NCBI GenBank assembly: GCA_000827265.1
Contig: KN834750.1
Span: forward strand, 620,001 to 684,000
From: Collybiopsis luxurians FD-317 M1
Lineage: Eukaryota > Basidiomycota > Agaricomycetes > Agaricales > Omphalotaceae
DNA length: 64,000 bases
Reading direction: 5' to 3'
Shown here: in pieces, positions 46,848 through 59,239 of the stretch
How the letters are laid out: the number at the start of each line of letters is the position of its first letter
Position numbering within the stretch: the first letter of the stretch is position 1
Notes under the pieces: model-generated
Database searches by the model: none
What the model was told of the DNA's origin: nothing
What the model saw: only the letters and a program-made list of their open reading frames with translations
Position numbers and translations under genes: made by a program

Positions 46848-47658
46848 GTTGTTAGTGTTGGCTTTGCTTGAAAAGCTGAAGAAACGCTTGAGAGGGGTAA
46901 GACAGGAGGCCGTGTTGAATATGTTTATATGCAGTCGCAGGACGTTATGGAGCTGTAAGTATCCCTTTTATACCCTCTCTGAGTCTCCATCAACATCATA
47001 GATATTCCAGAATGAGGAGTCACTGGTCCCTGCGCTCTCATGCCTGTCCGCAAATCCATCAGCGATTCGATTTAGTGATGGGAAAAACGAAGCATATGCT
47101 TCGCAACTTGGTCAACCTTTCTCCTTCTGAGACGTCTATAATTCAATTGATCAGGCCTTCGGCGCATCTCGCAGACTGACGACAATGGAGACGTGCTCCC
47201 GTCTACTGATTGAGTGTAAATGGCTTTTCTTCGAGAGAGGGCCTGGCTCACTCTGCTCCCTATTTTTGGGTGTATACCGTGTTTTCGCTAATGGAATGAT
47301 GCCATAATGGAAACCGTATCTCGATATAAACAAGCTGCGTCATTGGAGAGATAAGTAACCCTGAAAATTTCGGGCGTTGCCTGTGCAAATATTACAAGTG
47401 ACATCGTTCTTGCATAATTCCGAGAGTGCATATATTACTTGTACATTGAAGCTGTAGAAAAAAGACTATTTATATCCGTTGTTATCTTTTCAAGGAGAAA
47501 ACACAAGATATCATAGATAGCAGCCCGGCGTTGACGTGAATATTTGCTTGCAGATCCTCGGTCCCGAGCTAGCCAAAGATGAGCTAGTGCAAGATGGAGA
47601 CGCAGGACGATGCAATCTCCGCTTCCCTCTTAAGCGCTTAAATAAGCGCTCAAAGCAG
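46848..47658. other. Divergent promoter region
   Basis: 811 bases lie between protease copy 2 (-) and the ORC6-like gene (+). A TATA box for the protease is at 46966-46972. An in-frame ATG at 47536 could extend the ORC6-like protein by 41 residues, but that extension lacks recognisable conservation. No other gene is seen. Confidence 0.45.
46966..46972 (-). promoter_or_regulatory. TATA box of protease copy 2
   Basis: TATAAAA on the minus strand lies about 119 bases upstream of the ATG at 46847. Confidence 0.45.
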
Positions 47659-48957
47659 ATGTCTCAACACGACTCTCAATTGCTCAAGCTCTGTGGCGAC
47701 CGAGGCCAAACTTTCCAGCGAGCCAAAGAGCTTTTGCACCTCGCCAATGCTAAAACTTTACCAGGCTCAGGTTACGCTTTGAACGAGCTTTCTACAGGTT
47801 TGCCAGCTGCCTGTGCTCTAATCGCCTCAGAAGAGTGTGTTTTCCTTTACTCACCTATAACGTTCACATCCTGATAGACATCTCAGATTGAAGAATCAAG
47901 TGGTGGACTTTCCCACTGCTCAAGGAAACTCGTGCTTAAAGAAACAGGACTTTGCCAGATGCCTCAAACAAGTTAGAGCAGCTCTGGACGCGTCGAATCT
48001 TGATGATCGACCCAGAACGCGTTCACAGCCTGGACCTCGCATTTCCTACGACTCCCTTGCCTTCAAGTACGATCTTCCCAAGAAATACGGGGTCCGCTTC
48101 CCTGCTTGGTGCTGGCAGGCCGAGGCAGCACTCTTGGAGCTACCAGAGGTCAAGAATACTCCCCGAGACAACCCTGAAGTCAAACTTGCTGCATTCTACT
48201 GGGTTTGCGAGGCCCTGAAGGTGCGCTGCTAATTCATTCATTATTTCTCGACTAACGATATATCATCCAGCTCGACCTTCATGACGACTTGGCGTCTTTT
48301 GCCAATGCAAATAGCGCAGGCAGCGCCAGCAAATCCCGATCCTTCTACTTCAAGTTGGAAGATTGTTGCAGCGGAACTCGAGAGGCCATCTTTAAAGAGA
48401 GTCAACGTCCCAGTGATGCTCCTCGTATCCGGTTACCGTCTTATAAACTTTCCGAAAAACGCACATTGCGAGAGCTTCCGAGCAAGGACTCTCCGAAGAA
48501 GCGAAAGCTATCATCAGAGCATCAAGCAGAAAATCTGACCCCGGCGTTTGTGGGAGTGTTTCCACCTGAGAGATCGGTGTCCGCAGCTCGCGAAACTCAC
48601 GCTAATACCGCTCGGGTAGTCGAAGTGGATATGTTGCCCCCGGAGACCCCTTCAAAGACGCGTCATGACACTTCCTCATCTAGCTCTCGGAATGCGTTTG
48701 TCTCCTCCAGAACACCCACTCAATCAAATTCTCGTCACCATGAGCGCCCTCCTTTCGCAGTGTCCAGCCCTGCTGAAGAACCCATGGATGTTGATTCTTT
48801 TGTCGATGGTGACGATGACGAGCCGTCGGATCAGACCCGCTTTCGACCTGTGTTCCTAGATCGAAAGCAATGGACTGCTCTAGATCCTAATATCGTCAAG
48901 ATGCGAAAACTCATTGGGAAACTGGAAAAGAGACGCGAAAAGATCGTGCACGTATGA
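47659..48957 (+). CDS. ORC6: Probable origin recognition complex subunit 6
   Basis: Candidate Orc6, the smallest subunit of the replication-origin recognition complex. The N-terminal 100 residues resemble the Orc6 cyclin-like domain: QRAKELLHLANAKTLPGSGY, LNELSTGLPAACALIASEE, then after an intron RLKNQVVDFPTAQGNSCLKK and FARCLKQVRAALD. A second helical domain includes YGVRFPAWCWQAEAALLELP and VKLAAFYWVCEAL. The C-terminal third is disordered, with SPKKRKLS as a possible nuclear signal and several Ser/Thr-Pro sites (for example ETPSKT) that could be CDK targets. It ends KREKIVHV. The start at 47659 matches the onset of conservation. Identity is probable, not certain. Confidence 0.62.
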
Positions 48958-48966
48958 AATATGAAA

Positions 48967-48986
48967 TATGTATGTATGTATGTATG
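48967..48986 (+). repeat. (TATG)5 microsatellite
   Basis: Five exact TATG units lie just after the stop of the ORC6-like gene, in its 3' region. Confidence 0.85.
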
Positions 48987-49150
48987 TACCAAATAATTGC
49001 GCATGATGCAAAGTCTAGTCTCGAAAGCATTGATTATCCACTTCATTTCCGTCGGTACGCAGGCACTCCAGCTACCTGCGTACTCGGTGTTACTAATATA
49101 AGGTAAAATTTCCTGCAAGTTTGGGCTTGCACACAATGCAATTATGCGAT

Positions 49151-52100
49151 CTACATGGCTACTGCCATCCCAGAGTAAGCCTCTTCTGATTCGTCTTCGC
49201 TATCGTGAAGGACATGATGGGGCTTTTCTTCTTCCTCCTTCTCATGAACCGGTTTTGGAGCCGCGTCCAATGTATGCAGTAGCGAGTCGATGGGTGATAT
49301 TACACGTTCTTGTCCAGAAGCCGGTATCGGCGGGACTGATATAGGAGCTTGGGGAGGTAAAGTTGGTTCTGTAGACGCTGGAATCTGCTTCACAGTCGGT
49401 GTAGGCGGCTCAACTAGCACGGGTGCTGGTTCAGGCTCCGGCATGGGAGGCGGCGACAACTGCAGAGCGGTAGGTGGAGGAGCAGGAGTGGCAGCCGGCG
49501 ATTTTGTCAAAGAAAATCTTCCTACTCTGCTCGACATAAAACTTCCGATCCCAGCACCCCACGAACTTAAACGAGCAGGAGACGATGACCCGGAAGAATT
49601 GTCAGATGAGGAGGATGCTGCTGAAACGGTAGACGAGACACTGGCATGCTTGAATAGACTCGGCCGTATGAAGCTCGTCGAGATAGAGTCATCCACATCT
49701 GCTTTGTTGACAATCTCCGGCTCTTCTGAAGTATCTCTACCATTGACGCTCCCCGGTTTTGCGGTTGCAGGCGTAGCAGGAACGGCAGTATTTGGGGTAT
49801 TGGGTGTACTTTGTTGCCAGCGTTCCCTGACACCTTCGACGGCCTTGAAGAAGCTCATGGAACCTGCGGTGAGAGTTCGCGAGACAGCTTCGCGTGCTGG
49901 TGCGAGTTGTTGCTCTAATTTGAGATCTTGGATGCCTTCTTGCAGACGGATGCCAATGTCTGCAACAACAGAAACCTTTTCATTGCAAGGATGTCTGAAA
50001 TCAATGAGTTCCCCTAGCCATTAGCAATAGAGCAACTACACGTACCGAGGCTCTATGATATCGAATAACATGGGATCTGTTGTGCGCTCCCACACTTCAT
50101 ACGCGTTCGTGTTCTTGAATTCCGACATCCATAGGTGATTGAAATCTTCGGTCGCAGTCGGTTCTGTTTCCTAGTCAGCTAGTTTCCGTGAAGTAGCAGG
50201 AACAGTATACCCGTTATAAGAACGCCTTCTCCTTTTGCCAGAAAATCGCGGTATCGAACAGCAGCTAAAGCAGCCGAAATGTATTCATCAAACTTGACCC
50301 TCAAATAATCATCGCTGCCCTTGAATCTGGTGAGAACGTCAGGAAACGAAGGACGAAAATCGTGTCATGAAGAGCACGTACGTTAAACCTTGCCTGTGAG
50401 AAGTCGTGGCATCGTCGTCGGACCAGGTTTCGTTGACATCCTTGATGATATCGTCCATCCATTTCCTATCCGCTGCCGTCAATCCTGCACATCGCTCGAG
50501 ATTCTGGTCTCGGAACTCGAAGGTTCCAGTTTCGGTCTATGTCGAGTGGTTGGAGATGCATGTGAAAATCTCAATAGCAGACTTACATTGACAAGCAAAT
50601 CAATCTCCTTCTGTTGCGTAACAATAGAATTTGTGCTTCCACATAGCCAACTCTTTGTTTCTTTCACCATATCCAGTTGCTGAAGTGGTAAATACGGCTG
50701 AAAGAATGCATCTTTGCCGAATATGTCGAGGGGAAGTCCAGTGTAAGCCATGAGACTTTTGCGATCCGAGGTCCGAAGGGAAGTAGGCCGGGTGAGTGTT
50801 GGAGCTCGTGAAGCAAGAGGTGGAGATCCACAATCATCAAGGGTTTGTAGTAATCCAGGCAGCAAAGAGATGAGCGAGTATTGGTAGGTGCACAACCGTT
50901 CGACCGGATGCCCGTAAAACATTATCTACCTTTACTTAAGCGCAGACACCGATCAATAGCTAGCATATCATACCCGCTTTTGAAGGATAAGGGCCTTGAC
51001 CAGAACTAGAGTCCGTTGCCGGAATGTGTGCACCAACTCTCTCCTGCGAAAAGGCGATCAAAAACAGCCAGCTCACTAGGGTACTTCTATTGAGAACGTA
51101 CAGATTGGTTCCCATATATAAGCCACTCTCTGTCATTTGCGTTCGCAAAGACAATTCCAATCCGGATTCAAAATCATCGAGTATCTGGACCTCCGAAAAA
51201 TCGCTACACTGGTGTCAGGCGATGTACGGGACTAACACATACAAACTTACCGTTGCTGGAATAGCGCAGTTGTGACTACGCCTAACTTGTCACGGATTGG
51301 ACCAAACACCGGCTTTGCAGCCAGCACAACAACAGCCTTTTGCACGGTTGAACGAGTTACATCTGGCATTTTAACCAGTAATGCAGAAGCAGCAATTTGT
51401 TGATTACATCTGGGATAAATTGAGTTTATAAACACCGGGGTTAACGCGAAGGAATGCTCACGAAATACCAAAGAGTGTCGTAGGATTTGGTCCGGAAGGA
51501 ACGATATGAAAATACGAATAGTCTTCGGCACTCTGATAGAAACAATTAATAACGCAAAGAGTATGCTGCAAGTAACGTACCAGATGTGCGCCGTCCGGGA
51601 GGGCGAGAAAAGGTATCATCTTGGCAATTTCCTCGTCTTCAAAGACCTCTCCCTTTGACCATTCGATTCTTGGACCGACCTAAGTTCAAATAAGAGGGTG
51701 AAATTTATCAGAAGACTATTGTGAACCCGCACCAAATGGTTGAAATCTATGAGAGCTATCCCCAGGATGAGCTTGCCAGGTGGAGGTTGAAGTAATATTG
51801 ACTCTGGTCGTGCTTTTCTGGAAGAGCCCGAAGCAAAAGATTCGGCGATAGATTCTGCATCACTTTGCCTTCGCGGTGGGTAAGTTGGCGGAAGAGACAG
51901 AGTAGGACTTGATTTGGATTCGTGAAACATGGAATCAGAAAAAGTCGTATCTGGCGAGCCATTTAAAGCCTTGTCGGGAGACTTAAAGCTGAAGCCATCG
52001 GCGTCTGAGGTCAGATCTGTGTCGAGCGTATAAGGCCTGGATTCTCGCTTGGAAATATTCTCAGAAAGACCAGACTGGAGAGAATTACGAGCAGAGACGG

Positions 52101-52224
52101 CTGGAGAAGAGAGCGAAATGGACCGCTGAGAAGCAGTATCGCCATCATCAGACTCTGGAGCCGGCCTTTGTTGATGAAAGCTGAAATCTGGAGAATTCGT
52201 AGCGAGGTCGTCGAGGGAAGTCAT
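49151..52224 (-). CDS. AVL9: AVL9 late secretory pathway protein (DENN-like)
   Basis: Homolog of yeast Avl9, a DENN-related protein needed for exocytic transport from the late Golgi. A Ser-rich N-terminus precedes the conserved block ILGIALIDFNHLVGPRIEWS, EDEEIAKMIPFLALPDGAHL, SYFHIVPSGPNPTTLFGISC, NQQIAASALL. Then follow KPVFGPIRDKLGVVTTALFQ, LVLVKALILQKRIMFYGHPV, LPLDIFGKDAFFQPYLPLQQ and ERCAGLTAADRKWMDDII. The C-terminal 230 residues are low complexity (Pro/Ser/Glu-rich) and end YSGMAVAM at 49151. At least seven introns. The start MTSLDDLATNSPDFSFHQQ is 68 bases from the divergent MYND gene. Confidence 0.92.
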
Positions 52225-52292
52225 AATAAAGCAGCGTAGATGATGGGCGCTTAATTAGGGAATAGCCTTTTTCTTTGATACCACGACGTTTA

Positions 52293-53512
52293 ATGGGTGC
52301 AATGGCCAAAACTCAGCATTACTCTCCCTTTCGTCCCCCATCTTTGTCCATGACTGAACTCATTAAGACTACCTTGGACGAGGATTCCGTGTACGAACTC
52401 ATCAATCGCTGGTTCGAGCGTCCACAAGACCTCTGGACGGATTGGTTCTGCTCAAGGAAATACGCCCGAGACCAAAAGCAGATCCTAGTCTGGAATAAAG
52501 GCGATTTCCTACTCGAAAATATTTTTTGTCGTACAATCGATACAGGCAGGCTCGTGCCTCTCAGAACATGGACCACTCACATCTATTATCATCGTTCAAT
52601 ACAAGATCGGAAGCGTCCGATGAAACCAGTCGTGTTCACCATGGTGAGAGTTATGCTAGCGCCTGTAATCCATCTGACATTCTTTTCCAGCTACCGGAGC
52701 TTCTTTTATTACGCGCCATGCATGATGTAGGTGCGCGACTCGATTTGAAGAACAAAGAACTCGTTGACTCATTCAGTAGCTCAGGATGCGAAGAAATATT
52801 CATAATAGTCACCGATCTTCAACGTCAAGAGATGGATGAAGTTACCGAGTATTTCAAACTTGTCTGCAGACACGCTTTTGGACGCGTTGTTTGTAAGCCC
52901 AGTATGAAGCAGCATATACAACTAGAACGTACGTTTCCTTGAAGACCCTCAAAGCTTCCTCTTACCTTCTGACCTTTAGACATGCGAATAACCCATGCCC
53001 TTCATCGCCATCGCCGAACACCCTGCTTTCCTCAAATAGATCTCACCCTGCGTGCTATCCTCTACGAAAAGAACCCACGCTTCATCATCCTCTTCTCTCC
53101 GCAACCAACTTCTTATTCCCAAATCCTTTTCACCCATCAGTCTTATGTTCCCGATGAAGAAATATTCTACGACTATCCCACCGGATGTCCAAATCCTTGC
53201 TGCACGGAAAATTGCGAGATGCTCCGGTTTCCAAGAAGCTTAGAAACCGCCAACGTACTGGAGATTAAGAGAGGCGGAAAATTTGGGAGAAAAGTTAAAC
53301 AAAGGATGATGTGTAATTGGATCGATTGTGATGTTTGCTTTAGTGAGGAACCTCCGCCGAAGAAAAGTGCAAGCGGAAGCAGTGAAGGGACTGAGGTCAA
53401 TCCTGGTCAATTGTGCAGTAAATGTCGATTGGTAAAATATTGCTCACTAGACCACCAGAGGAAGGATTGGGCTGAACATAAGAAAGTATGCGCGAAAATG
53501 GACTGGGCGTAA
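52293..53512 (+). CDS. MYND zinc-finger protein
   Basis: Protein with a C-terminal MYND-type zinc finger, a protein-interaction module: CNWIDCDVCFSEEPP, then LCSKCRLVKYCSLDHQRKDW and AEHKKVCAK. The body (MAKTQHYSPFRPPSLSMTEL, LPELLLLRAMHDVGARLDLK, IDLTLRAILYEKNPRFIILF) is conserved in agarics but not a named domain to me. An intron with donor GTGAGA follows VVFTM and joins to LPELLLL; another precedes HMRITHALHRHR. The start may be the ATG at 52293 or the next at 52302. Function unknown. It is divergent from AVL9. Confidence 0.8.
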
Positions 53513-53659
53513 CAGAACAAGTTTCCTCCTCCAGCCATTTTTTCTTGATATTCATCATCTGTTGTATGTACCTACATCAATGCATTGCACACGACCAAGA
53601 TACTGTAATATGTACACTGGCATTCGAAGCTATATAACCTCGTGGAGGGCGTCTGACCC

Positions 53660-55769
53660 TCATCTCCCTTCCTGCTCAATGTTCCAATCCTTTAGCCATT
53701 CTTTGACAAAATGAATCATCTCTTTATGTATTTTCTGGATTTCTGGAGGCTCGTCTTCTAGATTTTCAAGTCCGTACTCATCGTAATGGTGTACTCCATC
53801 TATATCAAAAAGACTAAGTCAGTAAATATTGGGCAAGGCCTCGTCCACCTACTGGGTATGACCTTGAATGGTCTCAACGTCGTATCCTCGCGATCATTTG
53901 CATAGTCGCTATGAGGGGTATCGGGTCGCCAGGGATCGACTATGTGGATAATGAAGATTCCACAAAGGCAGAGAAGACAAATAGGAACCGACCTTCCCCG
54001 TCGATAAAAGCAAGCCTATCCATGGCAATATCAAAATCGCCCAGTTCATTCACTATCGTGATATTCGGCAGTGAAGGAACAGTAAAATGTTCTCCAGGAT
54101 CATAAGCCTGCCGACAAATCTTGGATTCGTACTCAAGGTCGAGGCGCTCTGAGATGATTCGAGGATGGTCGGGATACGGAGGTGCAGTCTGAGAAGGAGG
54201 GGGATATTAGTTAAACAGAGTTGTAAAAATTCGCGTAGCTGGTACTTGCGGTGAAATATCCCCACTCTGTGCACACTTGGAACTGCCATAGCCGCCATGT
54301 CTCACCAAGTGACGTATCTTTATATTGGGCATCGTCAAAGGTGCCAAAACACTACGAAACAATCAGCCTCTTGTAAAATCATCGTAATATCGGTGTTGAC
54401 CTCCTCTTGAGTATTTTCCTCAGGGCATTTTGAGACAATATTCTAAGTTATATGAATGAGAAGAAAAATTCCGCATACAAGGACTGCTAACCTCTTTGAT
54501 CCAGGTCCCATAGTTGACAACGGCGAAATCAAGCTTCAAGCCTCCCGGAAGCGACACCATTCTTTCAGGATGACCAAATCCCAGTTCAGCTACGTCCACT
54601 TCGGGGTTGAGTTTGTGTCCCAGAGGTTTACTCAGGAACTCGCAAAAGTCATCGAAGGTCGTGCTGCCTACTTTGGGATCCCAAACTTTTGCTTGCCATG
54701 ATCCTAAGGGACTCTGTATGGAAGAATTAATACGACAGATACGGGAAGTAATTCGCTCCTACTTCAACGAGTGACACAAAGTCCACATCACGTTTTAATC
54801 CATGAACCCCGAACAACCTCTTCAAAGGCTTAGCTAGAACGCGGTGGTCTAAGATTGAGTCGATAGTTTTAATACTATTTTGTAAATGTTCGGAGCATTT
54901 GGGGTCGGCATATCGACGAATGATATCCATGTATTCCCAGTTGAGGATGGACGCATGTGTGACAGCACTAGAAGCAATAGCTCCATAAACGAGGTCAGGA
55001 TAAAGAATTCGCATATGAGCTGCCCGCGCGCCAGCGTATGATCCCTGGTTTCATTTGATTAAATATAGCCAATACTAAAAAGGTTTGGAACGCACCCCGT
55101 AGTAGATCCAAGGCGTTCCGGGAGCCGTTAGGTCCTCTTCAATTCCTGGAAATTTGACGTGGGACATAAAGTTGGCACTATCAGCAGCAGATTGAGCATT
55201 GTTCAGGAATCTAAGCAGGCTTGCTTGAGATACGATAATAAATATAGACATAGGTGGGAGTTACCTCAGAGAGTCGGTAGTGAGGTTCCCGGTCGCAATG
55301 GATTCACCTGCTCGTTGTTGAGAGACGGCGCTCACGAAATGGAAGTAAACTCGCCATAATATCTATGTTCTAGCACTACGCCCAAGCCTTGCGTTTCTCG
55401 AGCTAGGATTTCAACAATGCCTGTATCCAAAAAGGGTAATCTGTCCTCTCCGCTCGTTTCCCCGCCGTCGAGAACAATCACCGGCGCGCCAGTTCCAGGT
55501 TTAAAGTGCCTCTTGTTGATCCAGTAACGTTGTTTAAAGGTATCCTTGATACTCTTGTCAAAATGGTCCAGCGGTTGTTCAAACCACAGAGCGGTGAATT
55601 CTGGCTTGTCGACAGCAAAGGCAACCTGAGCTGTATCCTGAACGTCGAAAGATTGGTGATGTTGGTCCAACTTCCAAAGATTTACACCTTGAGGGCCAAG
55701 TCTGAGTAAATTAGGACTTAAGGCATGAACCAGAGTGCCCAAGGTGGAAACGATGGTTATTGGCCTCAT
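53660..55769 (-). CDS. Secreted S28-family serine peptidase (prolyl carboxypeptidase / DPP II-like)
   Basis: Serine peptidase cleaving after proline, expected in secretions or the vacuole. The signal peptide MRPITIVSTLGTLVHALS is followed by FTALWFEQPLDHFDKS and QRYWINKRHFKPGTGAPVIV, typical of S28. Then LEHRYYGE, ESIATGNLTTDSLRFLN, YYGGSYAGARAAHMRILYPD with the nucleophile Ser, YGAIASSAVTHASILNWEYM and a downstream domain with SPLGSWQAKVWDPKVGSTTF and FGHPERMVSLPGG. The C-terminus is EMIHFVKEWLKDWN, stop at 53660. About nine introns. The His and Asp of the triad should lie in the last third, which I did not fully splice. It begins 52 bases after the stop of LTO1. Confidence 0.85.
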
Positions 55770-55821
55770 TCAAGAAGTTTAGCGCCGTAAATCAAGAGTA
55801 CAGTCTGAGTACAGTCTCCAA

Positions 55822-56411
55822 CTACTCTACTTGGATGCTCCATACACTGTTGGCTTTTGCTTTTGGTTCCGGTGGTTCTGGAGGTTCATCGTGTGCATCT
55901 TGTGAGCCATTCGATACACGTAAACTGGGTTTGACACCTAGAGAGGAACACAGGACCTTGTATCTGGACCTAATCTGTCGAAAAAGCTTTGGGATGTCGA
56001 GGTCGGACGACTGGGATGAGGAAGGATTGATTGTAGGGAATTGGGATATGAGTTGAAGGAGAAGCTGGATATGGTGGAATGCACGGCTAGTGTCAAAGTC
56101 AGCAGAGTTGGGAGTATGGTACAATATGCATCCTAGACACTCACTCGTCCTGCTTGCCTTGCCTCGAGTATATTGCTTGCCACATCAGAGCAAAACCCTC
56201 GTAAAAGCCAAGCTCCTCCCACATTTCATAGCCTTTTTCTCGTCCGAGGGCTCGCCCTTCAATTAATCCATGTATTCGACCGTGAGCAAATCCATCGGTG
56301 TAACCGACATCGTAGAACCTGAAGCCAAGTTAGAAATGGATCTGGTTCAAGTTGAATGAGGACAGACGATTGTTCCAAATGTACGAGAGACTCGAAATCG
56401 AAATCAGTCAT
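55822..56411 (-). CDS. LTO1: LTO1 homolog (deca-GX3 protein)
   Basis: Partner of Yae1 in the adaptor that delivers Fe-S clusters to the ribosome-recycling protein Rli1/ABCE1. MTDFDFESLVHLEQ is joined by an intron (donor GTCTGT) to FYDVGYTDGFAHGRIHGLIE and GRALGREKGYEMWEELGFYE, which show the regular Gly-x3 spacing of the family. The C-terminal part, RAFHHIQLLLQLISQFP, then a Pro/Glu-rich tail, ends SIQVE. Yeast Lto1 ends in a Trp that binds the CIA machinery; this protein has no terminal Trp. The start codon is 30 bases from that of the divergent BTB gene. Confidence 0.88.
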
Positions 56412-56441
56412 GGAAACAAACAGCGATCGAGTGGATGCCGC

Positions 56442-57910
56442 ATGGCAGACGACCACCATGTCCTTGTAGATCACCTCTCAACTCCAGTCGACAACGACCC
56501 TCATACCCTACGCAAACGAAAGAGACAAGATACCGACGAACTTGAAATGTCCCAACCCAATATTCACAGAGATCCTTCTTATTACTTTGAAGATGGCAGT
56601 TGCATCTTGCTCGTCCAGGACACTTTGTTCAATGCAAGCTCCTGTCTTTTTATTTTGTTCCAGTACATTGAACAGCTGCATCTAGGTCCATCGCAGCCTT
56701 TTATCCAGGGATAATTCCTCGTTCAGCTCTCTTTTCACTCTTCCCCAGGGCTCCCAACCCGTAGAAGGCCAGTCGGATGATAACCCTATCATTCTCAGAG
56801 GCGACACCCCTTCAGAGTTTCGTCATTTCTGTGAGTAATTCCCTCATAGTTTGCTTGCAGAACTGACCATCTTTCTAGTATGGGCACTGTATGCTCTGTA
56901 GGTCTACACTATTCTTGTCCAGCTCTTTACCTGATCCACTGCCATCAGACCTCCAGAGCTACAAATAGTCAACTCTTCTAATGCAGACCTTAATCTGCTG
57001 ATCGACATTGTGAAGATCTCTCATAAATATAGCTACAGGTCGATTGAGACTTGGGCTCTCGATGCAGTCCAGGAGTACATCAATCGCCGTCCCTCCCACA
57101 ACTCATCCTTTTCTTCATCCTCTGCCGCTCCATCCTCGTCCTCTTCCTCCTCCTCATTTTTCGCTGCTAGTAACGGAGGCGAAGCTCTCAGCTCTACCCC
57201 AACCCAATCTCATCTCGCGTTAATTGAGAATACTGAACAACTGACTCGTCTCATTCAACTGGCGCAGCTTTGCAATCATGAACGGTTGCTGAACTCGATG
57301 ATTGCGCTTCTTCGGCAGTTGATGAGTCGGTCCTTGCATTACGCATACCTTTCCATGACCTTGGCGGACGATTTGAATCTTCGCAGTCTCAGAGGTGCCG
57401 CATACCTCGAGGTAATGCAGCGAGGATCTTTTATAGGCGCTGGGAAGCGAGCGAAAGAAGAGGGTAAGAATTTGCACCAGAAATTTTTCATTTCATTGAT
57501 TCTTTTCCCTAGATGGCGGTGAGCCGCCGTCAATAACCCCTGCGCAGCAGGTCCGCTTGTTGAGCGGTTATTGGCATCTCACCCGTACATGGGAGCGATT
57601 ACGATCTACCCCCCCAACATTCGGCCATGCGCCAAGCTGTAGCGCAACATGGCATCAACCAGGCTGCAACCAAGCCTTTATCGAATTCTGGAAAGAAAAG
57701 ACTCAAGGGGAGGCGGTTATCTCTCTCGGATTGGCAGACGTTATCGGGAGACTGAGGCAAGTCCAGAAGGATTATGATAGGAGTGGACCGACGTATATGG
57801 CTCATGAATGCAAGTTGAATGCCCGGAGAAGCTTGATCGAGTGTATAAAGAACGTTGAGGAAAAGCTCCCAGATTATTTTTCCGGTGAAGGATTAGAGGA
57901 CGATTTTTAA
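56442..57910 (+). CDS. BTB/POZ-domain protein
   Basis: Basidiomycete BTB protein of a large family. The disordered start MADDHHVLVDHLSTPVDND, LRKRKRQD (a possible nuclear signal) precedes the BTB: DPSYYFEDGSCILLVQDTLF joined to VHRSLLSRDNSSFSSLFTLP, DDNPIILRGDTPSEFRHFLW and LLIDIVKISHKYSYRSIETW ALDAV. A Ser-rich spacer is followed by a BACK-like helical region and a CxxxxxHxxxC-type cluster (APSCSATWHQPGCNQAF). It ends EGLEDDF at 57910. Five or more introns. Such proteins may be CUL3 adaptors or transcription cofactors; the role here is unknown. Confidence 0.82.
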
Positions 57911-57997
57911 CACTGAGTTATCTAAACATGACACGCTGCTACAAGCGACAAGACCTATACATATCATTACTTTTGAATTGTTTTGCGTAAAAGAGTC

Positions 57998-59070
57998 CTA
58001 CTCTTTCAGTTCGACAATTTGCTCAGCCCCTGGATATTCGGGAAGATTGAGCTGAAACTTCTCTTCCAGTGACCTGCACATGCAATGAGGAAGGGTCGAG
58101 ATTCAAACCATATATTCATGACTTACTTTGGAATGAATCTTCCGCCGAGGAAATGACGACCACCGAATGAACGAACTCCAAGTTTGGGAGCGGTGAGACT
58201 GACGAGGACGTCCGGTCGCAAACCTACACCCTCAACATTCCCTTCTTCCACGTCCCAGCCGGACGGAATGTCTACTGAGACAATTGGAAGGCGAGAATCC
58301 GAAAGGATTGGCAGCGCAGAGTCAAACGGTGCACGAATGGGTCCCTTGAAGGAGAAACCAAAGATTGCATCTAGAATGACATTTGTGGAGGAGAGAGCAT
58401 CGCGAAGGATTTCTGGATCGTTGGAAGGGGGGATGGTTTTGATCTTCATGTTATCGCACTGAAGCTTGAGACGCTAGGAAGAGCTGAGCAATTTCAATGA
58501 GCTGATTGAAGTGAGCTACATACCTGATAAATGTCTTTGGAACCCGGCTTGGATTTTGTTAGAACCTGACTGCGATGATGCATCGATCTATAAAAAAGTC
58601 ACCTTGGGCATGTAGATTGTGGGTATATACCCGAACATTCCTGCACCATGGGTGAGCATGACAGCTATGTACTTGCACACTACTCATTTCCTAACCCAGA
58701 TGTCGAGCGGCCACTAGGCCATCGCCTCCTTCCAGAATTGTTAGTCGAGATATTCACTTGAATAAAAAACCTCGGTATAGACCTTGATTTCCGGGACCAC
58801 AACATACAAGGACATTTGGATACTTCTTTTTATCGTAAACGCGCGAGAGAGCTTGAGCACATGCCAAACCAGCGAGTTCCATCAACTAGGGACGGATTAA
58901 TGTGTAGCAAAAACGATCGTGTTGACCTTACCTGATCGATGCTGAAGGCACCTGCAGCGCTCATGAGGTCTTCGTCAATCTAGAGTACTAATTGAACGAT
59001 GATACGGATGCAGGCTGTTGACTGAGACTACCTGTTGAGCTACACGAGCAGTTAGATATTTCAAGGACAT
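57998..59070 (-). CDS. NAXE: NAD(P)H-hydrate epimerase (YjeF N-terminal domain)
   Basis: Repair enzyme that interconverts the R and S forms of NAD(P)HX for the partner dehydratase. The start [13 protein letters not shown] is followed by [48 protein letters not shown] joined by an intron to [12 protein letters not shown], and [20 protein letters not shown]. Then [56 protein letters not shown] and [11 protein letters not shown]. It ends [10 protein letters not shown] at 57998. About six introns. All substrate-binding motifs look intact, and the protein is the stand-alone epimerase without the kinase-like dehydratase domain. Confidence 0.92.
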
Positions 59071-59239
59071 GGTGGATTGCAGGCAAGGAATTGGAAAATG
59101 ACGTCAATCGAAAAGCGTTGCAATTGGTTGCTATTGATAGGGGTTAATCCAAATCCTATAGCTACGTTTATCCGTTAACGCCTTTCAACGCTTCTCGTAG
59201 TCATGACTGCGTTTCAGATTTTCAAACTTAACACCAAGG

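Noticed and set aside
49290..50024. Plus-strand open frame of 244 codons
   Set aside because: It lies antisense to the low-complexity tail of AVL9, whose minus-strand frame carries the conserved protein; Gly/Val/Ser composition mirrors the Pro/Ser-rich tail.
58741..58830. Possible frameshift at the GPGNQGGDG motif of the NAD(P)H-hydrate epimerase
   Set aside because: Re-reading the bases gives [10 protein letters not shown] in one frame, and an intron follows before [11 protein letters not shown]; the gene is intact.
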